Positions 35,578 to 43,275 of a stretch of DNA of 64,000 nucleotides are shown in pieces. The notes under the pieces are model-generated. The model had not been told where the DNA came from and made no database searches. It worked only from the letters and a program-made list of their open reading frames with translations. A program made the position numbers and the translations under genes. The stretch is from the NCBI RefSeq assembly GCF_000753735.1, contig NZ_JPIN01000004.1:1-64000 (forward strand), written 5' to 3'. Position 1 is the first letter of the stretch; each line of letters opens with the position of its first letter. The DNA comes from Pseudidiomarina atlantica (lineage in GTDB: Bacteria; Pseudomonadota; Gammaproteobacteria; Enterobacterales; Alteromonadaceae).

Positions 35578-36279
35578 TTAGCCAAAGAGCTGTGCGCCGG
35601 GGTTGCTGAGAATCCAACTGGTCAGAATGTATTTATCATTCGAAACCGGCGTGCAGCCGCGGTGCGTATGGGTGAAATAGCCGGGCGCAATAACCATGCG
35701 CCCTTGCTTGGGCTGAATACTGCGCTGCTGATAGTAAAAGTCAGTGGTCCCCCCCTCTGCTACATCATTCAGATAGAACATGAACAATAGCGTTCGATGT
35801 AGTGCTTCGTAGCCCTGCTGTTGCGGAAACACTTCGCAGTGCCAATAGTTGTAATTACCCTGCCCACGCAGATACTTTTGCGCTTGAATTGGACCCAAGC
35901 GATAGAGTAATCGCATGTATGCCGCCTCGTTACCTACCGCTACTTCATCGAAGTTTTCATGGGTAAGCGCAACGGCTTCGCCGGTCTGTGGGTGCCGAAC
36001 TTGCAGCGCAACTGGGGCAATCAAGGCAAAGCGATACTTTTTGAAATACTCGACCGCACAACGTTCGGTCGCTTGAATAATTTCCTGCAATAAGGGGTGG
36101 TACTCGGGGTGCTGGTTGAGATACAGATCCGTGCTCAGTTTTTTGCTCGGGTCAACACCGCCACCGGTGCGGCCTTGCTGCACATGCGGACTTTGCTCAA
36201 AAGTGCGTATGATGCGCTGGCATAGTTCAGGACTCAGGGCATCGTCATAGACTTCAATAAAATCGTTGGTCGTTGTCAT
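35578..36279 (-). CDS. 2-oxoglutarate/Fe(II)-dependent oxygenase (prolyl 4-hydroxylase-like)
   Basis: The 233-residue protein has the double-stranded beta-helix fold: NYWHCEVFP provides the H-x-D/E pair (as H-C-E, less common than H-x-D), GGTTDFYYQQ lies in the middle, and THTHRGCTPVSNDKYILTSWI carries the distal His and the Lys/Arg that holds 2-oxoglutarate. VRIIRTFEQ-type N-terminal residues resemble bacterial prolyl-hydroxylase-like enzymes. The Fe-binding Glu should be checked, but the family allows it. It overlaps the DUF488 gene upstream by 4 bases (ATGA), so the two are made together. Target protein or small molecule is unknown. Confidence 0.85.
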   Translation of the reverse strand: MTTTNDFIEVYDDALSPELCQRIIRTFEQSPHVQQGRTGGGVDPSKKLSTDLYLNQHPEYHPLLQEIIQATERCAVEYFKKYRFALIAPVALQVRHPQTGEAVALTHENFDEVAVGNEAAYMRLLYRLGPIQAQKYLRGQGNYNYWHCEVFPQQQGYEALHRTLLFMFYLNDVAEGGTTDFYYQQRSIQPKQGRMVIAPGYFTHTHRGCTPVSNDKYILTSWILSNPGAQLFG

Positions 36280-36722
36280 TTTTGCGTTACTTCATCTATT
36301 ACATCTGCATAGCATACCGGAGAACTTAACGCGTTGCCGTCAGCTTGTTCATCTTCTTTATCGAGTTTCTGTATGAGCACTTGGTGAATTATTGGAACAT
36401 GGGAGTGCTCGACATCTTTCGCGGCTGTAAGCAAGGTGACTTTGCCTTGGCGGCAATAGCGCATGAGTTCGATGAGTACATCTTCCTTGCCCTCAAGTTC
36501 AGCACAATAACGCTCCACAAAAGTTGGATAATCGATGTTATCGGCATGATAGGTCTTACGCAACGCGTCGGAGGGAGTGATGTCTTTGCACCAAGCGCTG
36601 AGCTTTGCATCTTCTTTTTTCACACCTCGTGGCCACAATCGGTCGACCAATATGCGTTGACCATCACTCTTTGCGAACGATTCGTAGATGCGCTTTTCTT
36701 GAATTTTGTAGCTTTGCGTCAT
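36276..36722 (-). CDS. DUF488 family protein
   Basis: The 148-residue product shows the DUF488 hallmarks RILVDRLWPRGVKKEDAK (split here as RILVDRLWPRGV), KLSAWCKDITPSD, LRKTYHAD and TLLTAAKDVEHSH. Bacterial DUF488 proteins are small cytoplasmic proteins with no settled function. Its stop overlaps the start of the 2OG oxygenase gene, so the two form a two-gene operon. The C-terminal tail of about 25 acidic residues (DKEDEQADGN and beyond) is longer than in many relatives. The ribosome site before ATG 36722 is weak. Confidence 0.9.
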   Translation of the reverse strand: MTQSYKIQEKRIYESFAKSDGQRILVDRLWPRGVKKEDAKLSAWCKDITPSDALRKTYHADNIDYPTFVERYCAELEGKEDVLIELMRYCRQGKVTLLTAAKDVEHSHVPIIHQVLIQKLDKEDEQADGNALSSPVCYADVIDEVTQK

Positions 36723-36823
36723 GATGTCATTCGCCTGTCACAAAAAGTCATTAAATTGTTATTGGAAGTGCGTTATAGTGCTTCGGCAGTTAACGTGGAA
36801 TAAACAACTATAAGAGAAGGACT

Positions 36824-39310
36824 ATGAAACGTCATAACCTAGCACTCGCTGTTTCGGCACTATTAGCCAGCAGCGCGGCTCATGCCGATATTATTATTTC
36901 TGAGTATATCGAAGGTAGCAGCAACAACAAGGCCATCGAGTTTTACAATGCTGGCACTACCGAGATTAACCTCAGTACTTATGTTCTTGAAGTCTATTCA
37001 AATGGCAGCACCACTGCTGGCAACACGGTTGCATTAGAGGGAACTCTCCCAGCAAACGGAATTTATGTAGTTGCACATCCGTCAGCTTCAGATGCGATTC
37101 AAGCACTTGCTGACAAAACCGGTAACCTGTTCTACAACGGTAACGATGCGCTGGTACTGAAAAACGGTGATACTGTCATCGATTCAATGGGCCAAGTTGG
37201 TGTTGATGAAGCATGGGCGTCTGATGGCGTTGCCATGGCAGAGCAGAGTATCCGCCGTAAAGATTCGGTGCTTTCTGGTGACACCGATCCAAGTGATGCG
37301 TATTTCCCAAGCGACACCTTCAATGCTGGTGAACGCGATGATATTAGCAACCTAGGTCAACACTTAGGCTTCGGTAGTGGCGGCGAACCAGAGCCAGAAC
37401 CAGAGCCAGCACCTGAGTTCGGTGCTTGTGGTGACAGTGCAACATTGATTTCGGCTGTGCAAGGGAGTGGCTTCTCTAGCCCTGTAGTCGGTAACGAAGT
37501 TGTTGTTGAAGCCGTTGTTACTGGTGTATTCCTCGATGGCGATCGTCCATTGGATGGCTTTTTCTTGCAAGAAGAAGATGCCGATCAAGATGCCGATGCG
37601 AGCACGTCAGAAGGTGTGTTTGTTTACCATCAAGACACAGCAGTTGCCGTGGGTGATGTCGTACGTTTAGCTGGCGCAGTCAGCGAATACTACGATTCAA
37701 CGCAAATCAGTGGCTTAACTGGGATCACAGTGTGTAGCACTGGTGCCAGTGTAACGCCTGCGAACTTCAGTCTGCCGGTCGCCGAAATGGCAGAATTTGA
37801 AGCGGTTGAAGGCATGTTAGTCAGCTTCGAGCATGACGTTGTTGTGACCAATACTGAAACTTTGGGTCGCTACGGTGAGTTCTGGATTGCTGCAGAACGT
37901 TTGTTTACCCCGACGCAAGTTGCTGAACCAGCAGCAGGTAGCGGTGTGAATTATGGCCTGAATGCGATGTTAATTGATGACGCGCAAGGTGGCAGTAACC
38001 CGGCAGTAGTGCCATTCCCAGCGGGTGGCTTAAGCGCACTCAATCCATTACGTTTGGGTACAGAAATCACGCGCCCAACAGGTGTGATCAATTACTCGTT
38101 CAGCGAATACCGTTTGTTACCGACGAGCGACTTGCAGTACGTCGACACTAACCCACGTACCGACTCGCCAGTTTTGGCCGATGAAGGTGATTTGCGTGTT
38201 GCTTCATTCAACGTTGGAAACTTCTTCAATGGTGATGGTGCAGGCAATAACATCGACTCGGGTCGTGGCGCAGACAATGCCGCTGAACTTGAGCGTCAAC
38301 TCGACAAGTTGGTCGCCGCAATTGTGGGCATGAATGCTGACATCATCGGTTTACAAGAGATTGAGAACGATGGTTTCGCAGAAACTAGTGCATTAGCGCA
38401 ACTGGTCGCCGAAGTAAATGCGGTCGACACTGCCGAATGGGCTTATGTGACCTTTGGCGACGCGCAGTACATTGGTGGTGATGAAATTACTAACGCGTTG
38501 ATTTATCGCACTGATCGTGTAGCCGAAACCGGTACAGCGGTATTTACTACTGATGAACCGTTCGATTTTGGTAACCGTCCGCCAATCGCGCAGACGTTCC
38601 ACGATTTGGTCAACGAAGATGAAGTGACTGTTGTGGTGAACCACTTCCGTTCGAAAGGCGGTTGTAGTGACAGCGCAGCGGCTGGCGACCAAGACAACAA
38701 CGATGGTCAAGGCTGTTGGAATGCAACACGTGTACAAGCGGCTGAAACGCTGATGGCGTGGATTGCTGGTGACCCAACCGGTCGCGACGTCGAAGACGTG
38801 TTGATTATCGGTGACTTGAACGCTTACGGTATGGAAGACCCAATTCAAGCATTGGTAGCTGGTGGCTACGCTGACCTGCAGATGGACGTGTTAGGTGCGC
38901 AGAACCACACTTATGTGTTCGATGGTCTATCGGGTTCACTGGATCACGCACTTGCATCGGCAAGCTTGAGTGAGAAGGTTGTGGCGGTTGCAAACTGGCA
39001 CATCAACTCAGATGAGCCGGAAGTCCTCGACTACAACACTGAGTACAAAGACGAAACGCAACAAGCGGCACTTTACAGTGTAGACCCGTTCCGTAGTTCA
39101 GATCACGACCCAGTGGTCGTCGCGATTGCGACGGTGCAAGGTGATACTGGCGATAACGACGGCGGCGATCCTGATGTCGACGATGGCGGCTCTGCGCCTC
39201 CAACGGAAGAAGAAGCACCGAACTTGGATCACGCAACAACAAGTAGCTCGTTCCCAGTATGGTTTGCATTTGGAGCCTTAGTATTAGCCTTGTTCCGACG
39301 TCGCGCGTAA
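36824..39310 (+). CDS. Secreted ExeM/NucH-type extracellular endonuclease with lamin-tail domain
   Basis: The 828-residue product begins with a signal peptide (LLASSAAHA-D). A lamin-tail domain follows (about 22-140, IIISEYIEGSSNNKAIEFYN), then a Glu/Pro linker (near 188), an OB-like region (about 200-420) and an EEP nuclease domain from about 455 to 768 with FNVGNFF, IIGLQEIEND, VNHFRSKGGC, IIGDLNAYG and SSDHDPVV. ExeM-type enzymes digest extracellular DNA in gamma-proteobacteria. The C-terminal end, SSSFPVWFAFGALVLALFRRRA, is a hydrophobic helix plus Arg tail like a GlyGly-CTERM sorting signal but without the Gly-Gly. AGAAGGA precedes ATG. Terminator at 39331. Confidence 0.92.
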   Translation: MKRHNLALAVSALLASSAAHADIIISEYIEGSSNNKAIEFYNAGTTEINLSTYVLEVYSNGSTTAGNTVALEGTLPANGIYVVAHPSASDAIQALADKTGNLFYNGNDALVLKNGDTVIDSMGQVGVDEAWASDGVAMAEQSIRRKDSVLSGDTDPSDAYFPSDTFNAGERDDISNLGQHLGFGSGGEPEPEPEPAPEFGACGDSATLISAVQGSGFSSPVVGNEVVVEAVVTGVFLDGDRPLDGFFLQEEDADQDADASTSEGVFVYHQDTAVAVGDVVRLAGAVSEYYDSTQISGLTGITVCSTGASVTPANFSLPVAEMAEFEAVEGMLVSFEHDVVVTNTETLGRYGEFWIAAERLFTPTQVAEPAAGSGVNYGLNAMLIDDAQGGSNPAVVPFPAGGLSALNPLRLGTEITRPTGVINYSFSEYRLLPTSDLQYVDTNPRTDSPVLADEGDLRVASFNVGNFFNGDGAGNNIDSGRGADNAAELERQLDKLVAAIVGMNADIIGLQEIENDGFAETSALAQLVAEVNAVDTAEWAYVTFGDAQYIGGDEITNALIYRTDRVAETGTAVFTTDEPFDFGNRPPIAQTFHDLVNEDEVTVVVNHFRSKGGCSDSAAAGDQDNNDGQGCWNATRVQAAETLMAWIAGDPTGRDVEDVLIIGDLNAYGMEDPIQALVAGGYADLQMDVLGAQNHTYVFDGLSGSLDHALASASLSEKVVAVANWHINSDEPEVLDYNTEYKDETQQAALYSVDPFRSSDHDPVVVAIATVQGDTGDNDGGDPDVDDGGSAPPTEEEAPNLDHATTSSSFPVWFAFGALVLALFRRRA

Positions 39311-39330
39311 CAACTGATCAGGCTTAATTG

Positions 39331-39364
39331 AAAAGCGCTAGCAACTATTGCTAGCGCTTTTTTT
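39331..39364 (+). terminator. Intrinsic terminator after the ExeM-type nuclease gene
   Basis: Arms GCGCTAGCAA (39335-39344) and TTGCTAGCGC (39348-39357) form a perfect 10-bp stem with a 3-base loop, followed by seven T. Four A precede it, so it may also end the leftward SRAP gene, whose stop codon it touches. Confidence 0.9.
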
Positions 39365-39932
39365 ATGCGCGTTCAACTGCGATAGCGTCGTCCTCGACAT
39401 GACGTGCAACTGCATCAAGTTGCGCTGGGGTCGAGTTAAACCAATAGTCGATGTGCTGGCTTGGAATAATAAGTGGCATGCGATCATGATAAACCGCGCA
39501 GGTTGGCGTTGGCGCGGTGGTAAAGGTGACCAATTCAGGTCCCTGCTTGCCTTTGAAAACAATACCTGCCATCAACAAAGGCTGCTGGTTGCGCGCGCTA
39601 AACAGATATTTTTGTTTGCGTTCATTTTCGAGACGCCATTCATACCAACCGCTCACCGGTATCAAACAGCGCGACTCCGCATATGCCCGTTTAAAAGTGG
39701 TTTTTTGCGCCGCAGTCTCAACCTTAGCATTGATCAAAGCATGCTTTGCCCATGTGGGCTGAATCCCCCAATGAGTCGTCACTTGAAGCAAGCCTCTCTG
39801 ACTCGACATGATGACATCAACGCGTTGCGTGGGACGCAAATCACTGTTGTCTACGGTTTGAAAATCAAGCCCGAGTTGCTCTTGTAGGTATTGCGTAATC
39901 GGCGCTGCAATCACATTCATTCGGCCACACAT
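39363..39932 (-). CDS. yedK: SRAP domain protein, abasic-site DNA-protein crosslinker (YedK/HMCES)
   Basis: YedK/HMCES proteins bind single-stranded abasic DNA and form a stable thiazolidine link through Cys2, shielding it from cleavage during replication. The 189-residue product starts M-C-G-R-M, giving the catalytic Cys2 after Met removal, and has the family motifs WGIQPTWAKH, INAKVET, RRAYAESRCLIPVSGWYEW (seen as KRAYAESRCLIPVSGWYEW) and HDRMPLI with the conserved His and Glu. GGAG precedes the ATG. It shares a terminator with the nuclease gene opposite. With RecBCD, Ogt and the Tag-like glycosylase it adds to DNA protection in this window. Confidence 0.93.
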   Translation of the reverse strand: MCGRMNVIAAPITQYLQEQLGLDFQTVDNSDLRPTQRVDVIMSSQRGLLQVTTHWGIQPTWAKHALINAKVETAAQKTTFKRAYAESRCLIPVSGWYEWRLENERKQKYLFSARNQQPLLMAGIVFKGKQGPELVTFTTAPTPTCAVYHDRMPLIIPSQHIDYWFNSTPAQLDAVARHVEDDAIAVERA

Positions 39933-40004
39933 AAAAATCTCCGAAGTTCGACTATTCTTTGGCTATTCCTTGAGCAAAATAGCAAAAAGGACTAGCCATG
40001 CGTA

Positions 40005-40021
40005 GGTCAAATGTGGTCAAA
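40005..40021. repeat. Tandem GGTCAAA repeat upstream of gdhA
   Basis: GGTCAAA occurs at 40005-40011 and again at 40015-40021, ten bases apart, so on the same DNA face. It lies about 41-57 bases before the gdhA start and might be a regulator site for the linked response regulator; this is a guess from spacing. Confidence 0.35.
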
Positions 40022-40061
40022 ATAGAAAGTAAGGCCGTATCCCTAGCGACAAGGAGGATCC

Positions 40062-41414
40062 ATGACTTATATTCATGACAGTATTGAACAATTACGTAAG
40101 AGTAGCCCTGCACAAACTGAGTTTTACCAAGCAGTTGAAGAAATCCTTGAATCGCTAGCACCACTGCTCGAAAAGAACCCAAAATATCGTCAGCACTCGA
40201 TTATCGAACGTATGTTGGAACCGGAACGGCAACTGATGTTCCGCGTCACTTGGGTTGATGATGATGGCAAAGTACAAGTCAACAAAGGTTATCGTATTGA
40301 ATTCAATTCGGCCTTAGGTCCCTACAAAGGCGGTCTGCGGTTTCATCCGAGTGTAAACGCAAGCATCGTAAAGTTTCTTGGCTTTGAACAAATTTTTAAG
40401 AATGCGCTGACAGGTTTGCCGATTGGCGGTGGCAAGGGCGGTGCCAACTTCGATCCGAAAGGTAAGTCGGACGGCGAAATTATGCGTTTTTGTCAAGCGT
40501 TTATGACAGAGCTGTATCGGCATATTGGACCAAACACTGATGTCCCAGCCGGTGATATTGGCGTTGGTACCCGCGAAATCGGTTATATGTTCGGACAGTA
40601 CAAGCGTATCGTCAATCGCTTCGATGGCGTATTAACCGGTAAAAGTACACTTTGGGGTGGCTCTGCGTTGCGTGTCGAAGCGACGGGTTATGGTTGCGTG
40701 TACTTCGCTCAACACATGCTTGAAGACGCTGACGATACGCTCGAAGACAAGAAGTGTTTGGTGTCGGGTTCGGGGAATGTCGCCATTTACACCATGGAAA
40801 AACTCTACGAGCTAGGTGCTAAACCCATCGCTTGTTCTGACTCCAGTGGCACCCTGTATCATCAAGCTGGTATTGATCTAGACTTGATAAAAGAGATAAA
40901 GCAAGTGCGAAGTGGGCGTTTGCGAGAATATCTAGAAACCCACGATGATGCTGAATACACCGCTAGTGATGACTATCCCGAAGATGGTCAACAAATTTGG
41001 CGTTACTCAGCTGATTTGGCATTTCCCTGTGCAACCCAGAATGAGCTGAACGAGCAAGACGCCCAATGCTTATTAGAAAATGGTGTAAAAGCGGTGATTG
41101 AAGGCGCCAACATGCCTTGTACCAACAAAGCCATCGATTTGTTGCTTGAACAACAGGTGCTGTTTGGTCCCGCCAAAGCTGCCAATGCCGGTGGCGTTGC
41201 AACTAGCCAGCTCGAAATGGCGCAAAACTCAAGCATGACACGCTGGAGTAGAGAAGAGGTGGATGAGAAACTGAAGGACATCATGCAGCGAATTTATCAG
41301 GATGCGAAACGCACAGCGGAAGAGTTTGATGCTCCTAAGAACCTTGCATTAGGAGCCAATATTGCGGGGTTCCGTCGGGTTGCTGACGCCATGATAGCGC
41401 AAGGCGTGGTGTAA
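40062..41414 (+). CDS. gdhA: NADP-type glutamate dehydrogenase
   Basis: This enzyme interconverts glutamate with 2-oxoglutarate and ammonia. The 450-residue product (E. coli GdhA is 447) has the substrate-binding region RIEFNSALGPYKGGLRF (seen as GPYKGGLRFHPSV), the catalytic Lys-containing LPIGGGKGGANFDPKGKSD (seen as GGGKGGANFDPKG) and the Rossmann segment VSGSGNVAIYTMEKL. AAGGAGG sits 6 bases before the ATG. Its stop codon shares a base with the start of the histidine-kinase gene (TAATG), an unusual coupling of a metabolic gene with a two-component system. Direction in the cell is probably glutamate synthesis, typical of the hexameric NADP class, but amino-acid breakdown is also possible. 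Confidence 0.96.
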   Translation: MTYIHDSIEQLRKSSPAQTEFYQAVEEILESLAPLLEKNPKYRQHSIIERMLEPERQLMFRVTWVDDDGKVQVNKGYRIEFNSALGPYKGGLRFHPSVNASIVKFLGFEQIFKNALTGLPIGGGKGGANFDPKGKSDGEIMRFCQAFMTELYRHIGPNTDVPAGDIGVGTREIGYMFGQYKRIVNRFDGVLTGKSTLWGGSALRVEATGYGCVYFAQHMLEDADDTLEDKKCLVSGSGNVAIYTMEKLYELGAKPIACSDSSGTLYHQAGIDLDLIKEIKQVRSGRLREYLETHDDAEYTASDDYPEDGQQIWRYSADLAFPCATQNELNEQDAQCLLENGVKAVIEGANMPCTNKAIDLLLEQQVLFGPAKAANAGGVATSQLEMAQNSSMTRWSREEVDEKLKDIMQRIYQDAKRTAEEFDAPKNLALGANIAGFRRVADAMIAQGVV

Positions 41415-42556
41415 TGCGTGAGGATGCCGGAGCAGTCAGTATCGAACGTTGGGCAGGCCTCATTACGTGGGGTCTGCTCAGCGTTATCGTGTTGTGGCTG
41501 TACGCCGATGACTTGCCCAAGGGTTTAACTGACCCGCGTTGGTCGCTCACGCTCGCACTCCTGTTGGGCTTTATTGTGTTGTTTGCCTTGGCAACTCGAG
41601 ATCGCGCCTTTCAGCGCGAGCCGCAGACCCGAACGCTTCTGGTATGTCTGCAGCTCGTCTTCATTTATCCGTTGTACTGGCTAACCCCCTATAATTTCTT
41701 GGCAATTCTGTTGACCATGTGGAGCGCGCAGTTACCTATTTTCATGACGGTGCGTAAGGCCGCACTGGTCGCCCTTGCGGCCTCGGCGGTCTTTGGGGTG
41801 ATCTATCAGTGGCGCTGGCAGATGGACGATGCTTGGTTGTCCGCTCTGTTATTTTGGGCGTTTCATCTATTCGCGATTACTATGACTGCCAGCCAATTGC
41901 GTGAACAACGGAGTCGCGAGCGCGAACAACAGCTCAACCGCGAACTCCGTGCCACGCAAGCGCTGCTTAGCGAAGCGAGTCGGCAACAAGAGCGAACTCG
42001 GATCGCGCGTAATATCCATGATTTACTGGGTCACCACTTGACCGCTTTGAGTATTCATTTGCAGGTGGCGGAGCGCAAGTCTACAGCCGAAGCGCAGCAA
42101 ATGGTGCGCGAAAGTCAGCGTATTGCCAAACTGTTACTCGCAGACGTGCGTGAAGCCGTGGCCGAGTTGCGCGATAACGAACAACTCGACATTCGCCAAG
42201 CACTCAATGCACTCACAGGTACTATCGATGGTCGCGTTATAAGGTTGCAGATGGATAGCACGGTACAGGTGACTGATGTTGAGATTGCCGATGCCATTGT
42301 GAAAGCCGCCCAAGAGGGAATCACCAACTTCCTACGCCATTCTCGTGGGAATGCAATGACCATCGCTGTGATGACCCAAGCTGATCGTGGCTTGCTGTTG
42401 GAATTGCGCGACAATGGGAGCGTTGGGCCCGAGCTGCGCCAAGGAAATGGTCTGCAGGGCATGCATGAGCGCTTCGCTGCGGTTGGTGGTGAATGCCACA
42501 TTGATACCCGTGAAGGTTTGTGCATTCGCTGTTCGATTCCGACGGAGGCGCTATGA
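41414..42556 (+). CDS. DesK/NarX-type sensor histidine kinase
   Basis: The 380-residue protein has an N-terminal membrane half (about residues 10-165, four to six hydrophobic helices) and a cytoplasmic HisKA_3 dimerisation domain with ERTRIARNIHDLLGHHLTAL, phospho-acceptor His202, followed by a HATPase_c domain (NFLRHSRGNAMTI and ELRDNG, LQGMHERF boxes). The membrane part has no recognisable extracytoplasmic sensor domain, so it probably senses a membrane state or a small ligand inside the membrane. Its start overlaps the gdhA stop and its stop overlaps the response-regulator start, so three genes are chained. The stimulus is unknown; nitrogen or glutamate supply is an inference from position. 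Confidence 0.93.
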   Translation: MREDAGAVSIERWAGLITWGLLSVIVLWLYADDLPKGLTDPRWSLTLALLLGFIVLFALATRDRAFQREPQTRTLLVCLQLVFIYPLYWLTPYNFLAILLTMWSAQLPIFMTVRKAALVALAASAVFGVIYQWRWQMDDAWLSALLFWAFHLFAITMTASQLREQRSREREQQLNRELRATQALLSEASRQQERTRIARNIHDLLGHHLTALSIHLQVAERKSTAEAQQMVRESQRIAKLLLADVREAVAELRDNEQLDIRQALNALTGTIDGRVIRLQMDSTVQVTDVEIADAIVKAAQEGITNFLRHSRGNAMTIAVMTQADRGLLLELRDNGSVGPELRQGNGLQGMHERFAAVGGECHIDTREGLCIRCSIPTEAL

Positions 42557-43200
42557 CCATTCGCGTACTGCTCGTCGATGATCAGATGCTGGTATGCCAA
42601 GGCTTACAAAGCTTACTGGCGCTAGCAGAGGGTATCGATGTCGTCGCTACCGCAGCAGACGGGCAGGTTGCCGTAGATTTTCTGCTGGAACAGACAGTTG
42701 ATGTGGTGCTGATGGATATTCGTATGCCCCGATGCGATGGTTTACAGGCATTAGCATTGCTGCGTGAAAAGCATATCGAAATTCCAGTGTTGATGCTGAC
42801 CACCTTTGATGATCATCACAGCATCATGACGGCAATTCGGGCGGGCGCTAAAGGATATTTGTTAAAAGATGTTTCGTTGGAAACTTTGGTGGAAGCTATT
42901 CGGTGCTTACACAACGGCGGCACCTGGTTGCAACCAAGTCTGACCGAACGCTTATTGACCGATTTGCAAACGGCACCACCGTCAGTTACCAGTGAACTTG
43001 CTGAGCCCTTGTCGGACAAGGAGCTTGAGGTACTGCGATTGATGGCTGCTGGACTTAGCAATCAAGAAATCGCTGAAGCCTTGCACAAATCAACCGGCAC
43101 CGTGAAGAATCAAGTGTCCACTGTACTTGCCAAGCTTGGCGTGCAAGACCGCACGCGTGCAGTGCTGAAAGCTCTTGAGCTAGGGCTGCTAGTGCGTTGA
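42553..43200 (+). CDS. NarL/LuxR-family response regulator
   Basis: The 215-residue protein has a receiver domain (about 1-120; VLLVDDQ, phospho-acceptor Asp55 in LMDIRMPRCDG, Lys105-type GYLLKDVS) and a C-terminal LuxR-type HTH (about 150-210; LSDKELEVLRLMAAGLSNQEIAEAL, KNQVSTVLAKLGVQDR). It is the cognate partner of the DesK-type kinase, whose stop codon it overlaps (ATGA). ATG 42553 has GGAGG upstream; a longer frame would overlap the kinase gene further. Possible targets include gdhA itself and the tandem GGTCAAA repeat ahead of it. Confidence 0.95.
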   Translation: MTIRVLLVDDQMLVCQGLQSLLALAEGIDVVATAADGQVAVDFLLEQTVDVVLMDIRMPRCDGLQALALLREKHIEIPVLMLTTFDDHHSIMTAIRAGAKGYLLKDVSLETLVEAIRCLHNGGTWLQPSLTERLLTDLQTAPPSVTSELAEPLSDKELEVLRLMAAGLSNQEIAEALHKSTGTVKNQVSTVLAKLGVQDRTRAVLKALELGLLVR

Positions 43201-43275
43201 CTTTTTGCCGCGACAAAGCAATGATGAAGCAACCTAGTTAACAGTAATCAAACTATTCTAACAACGAGTCCTAAC

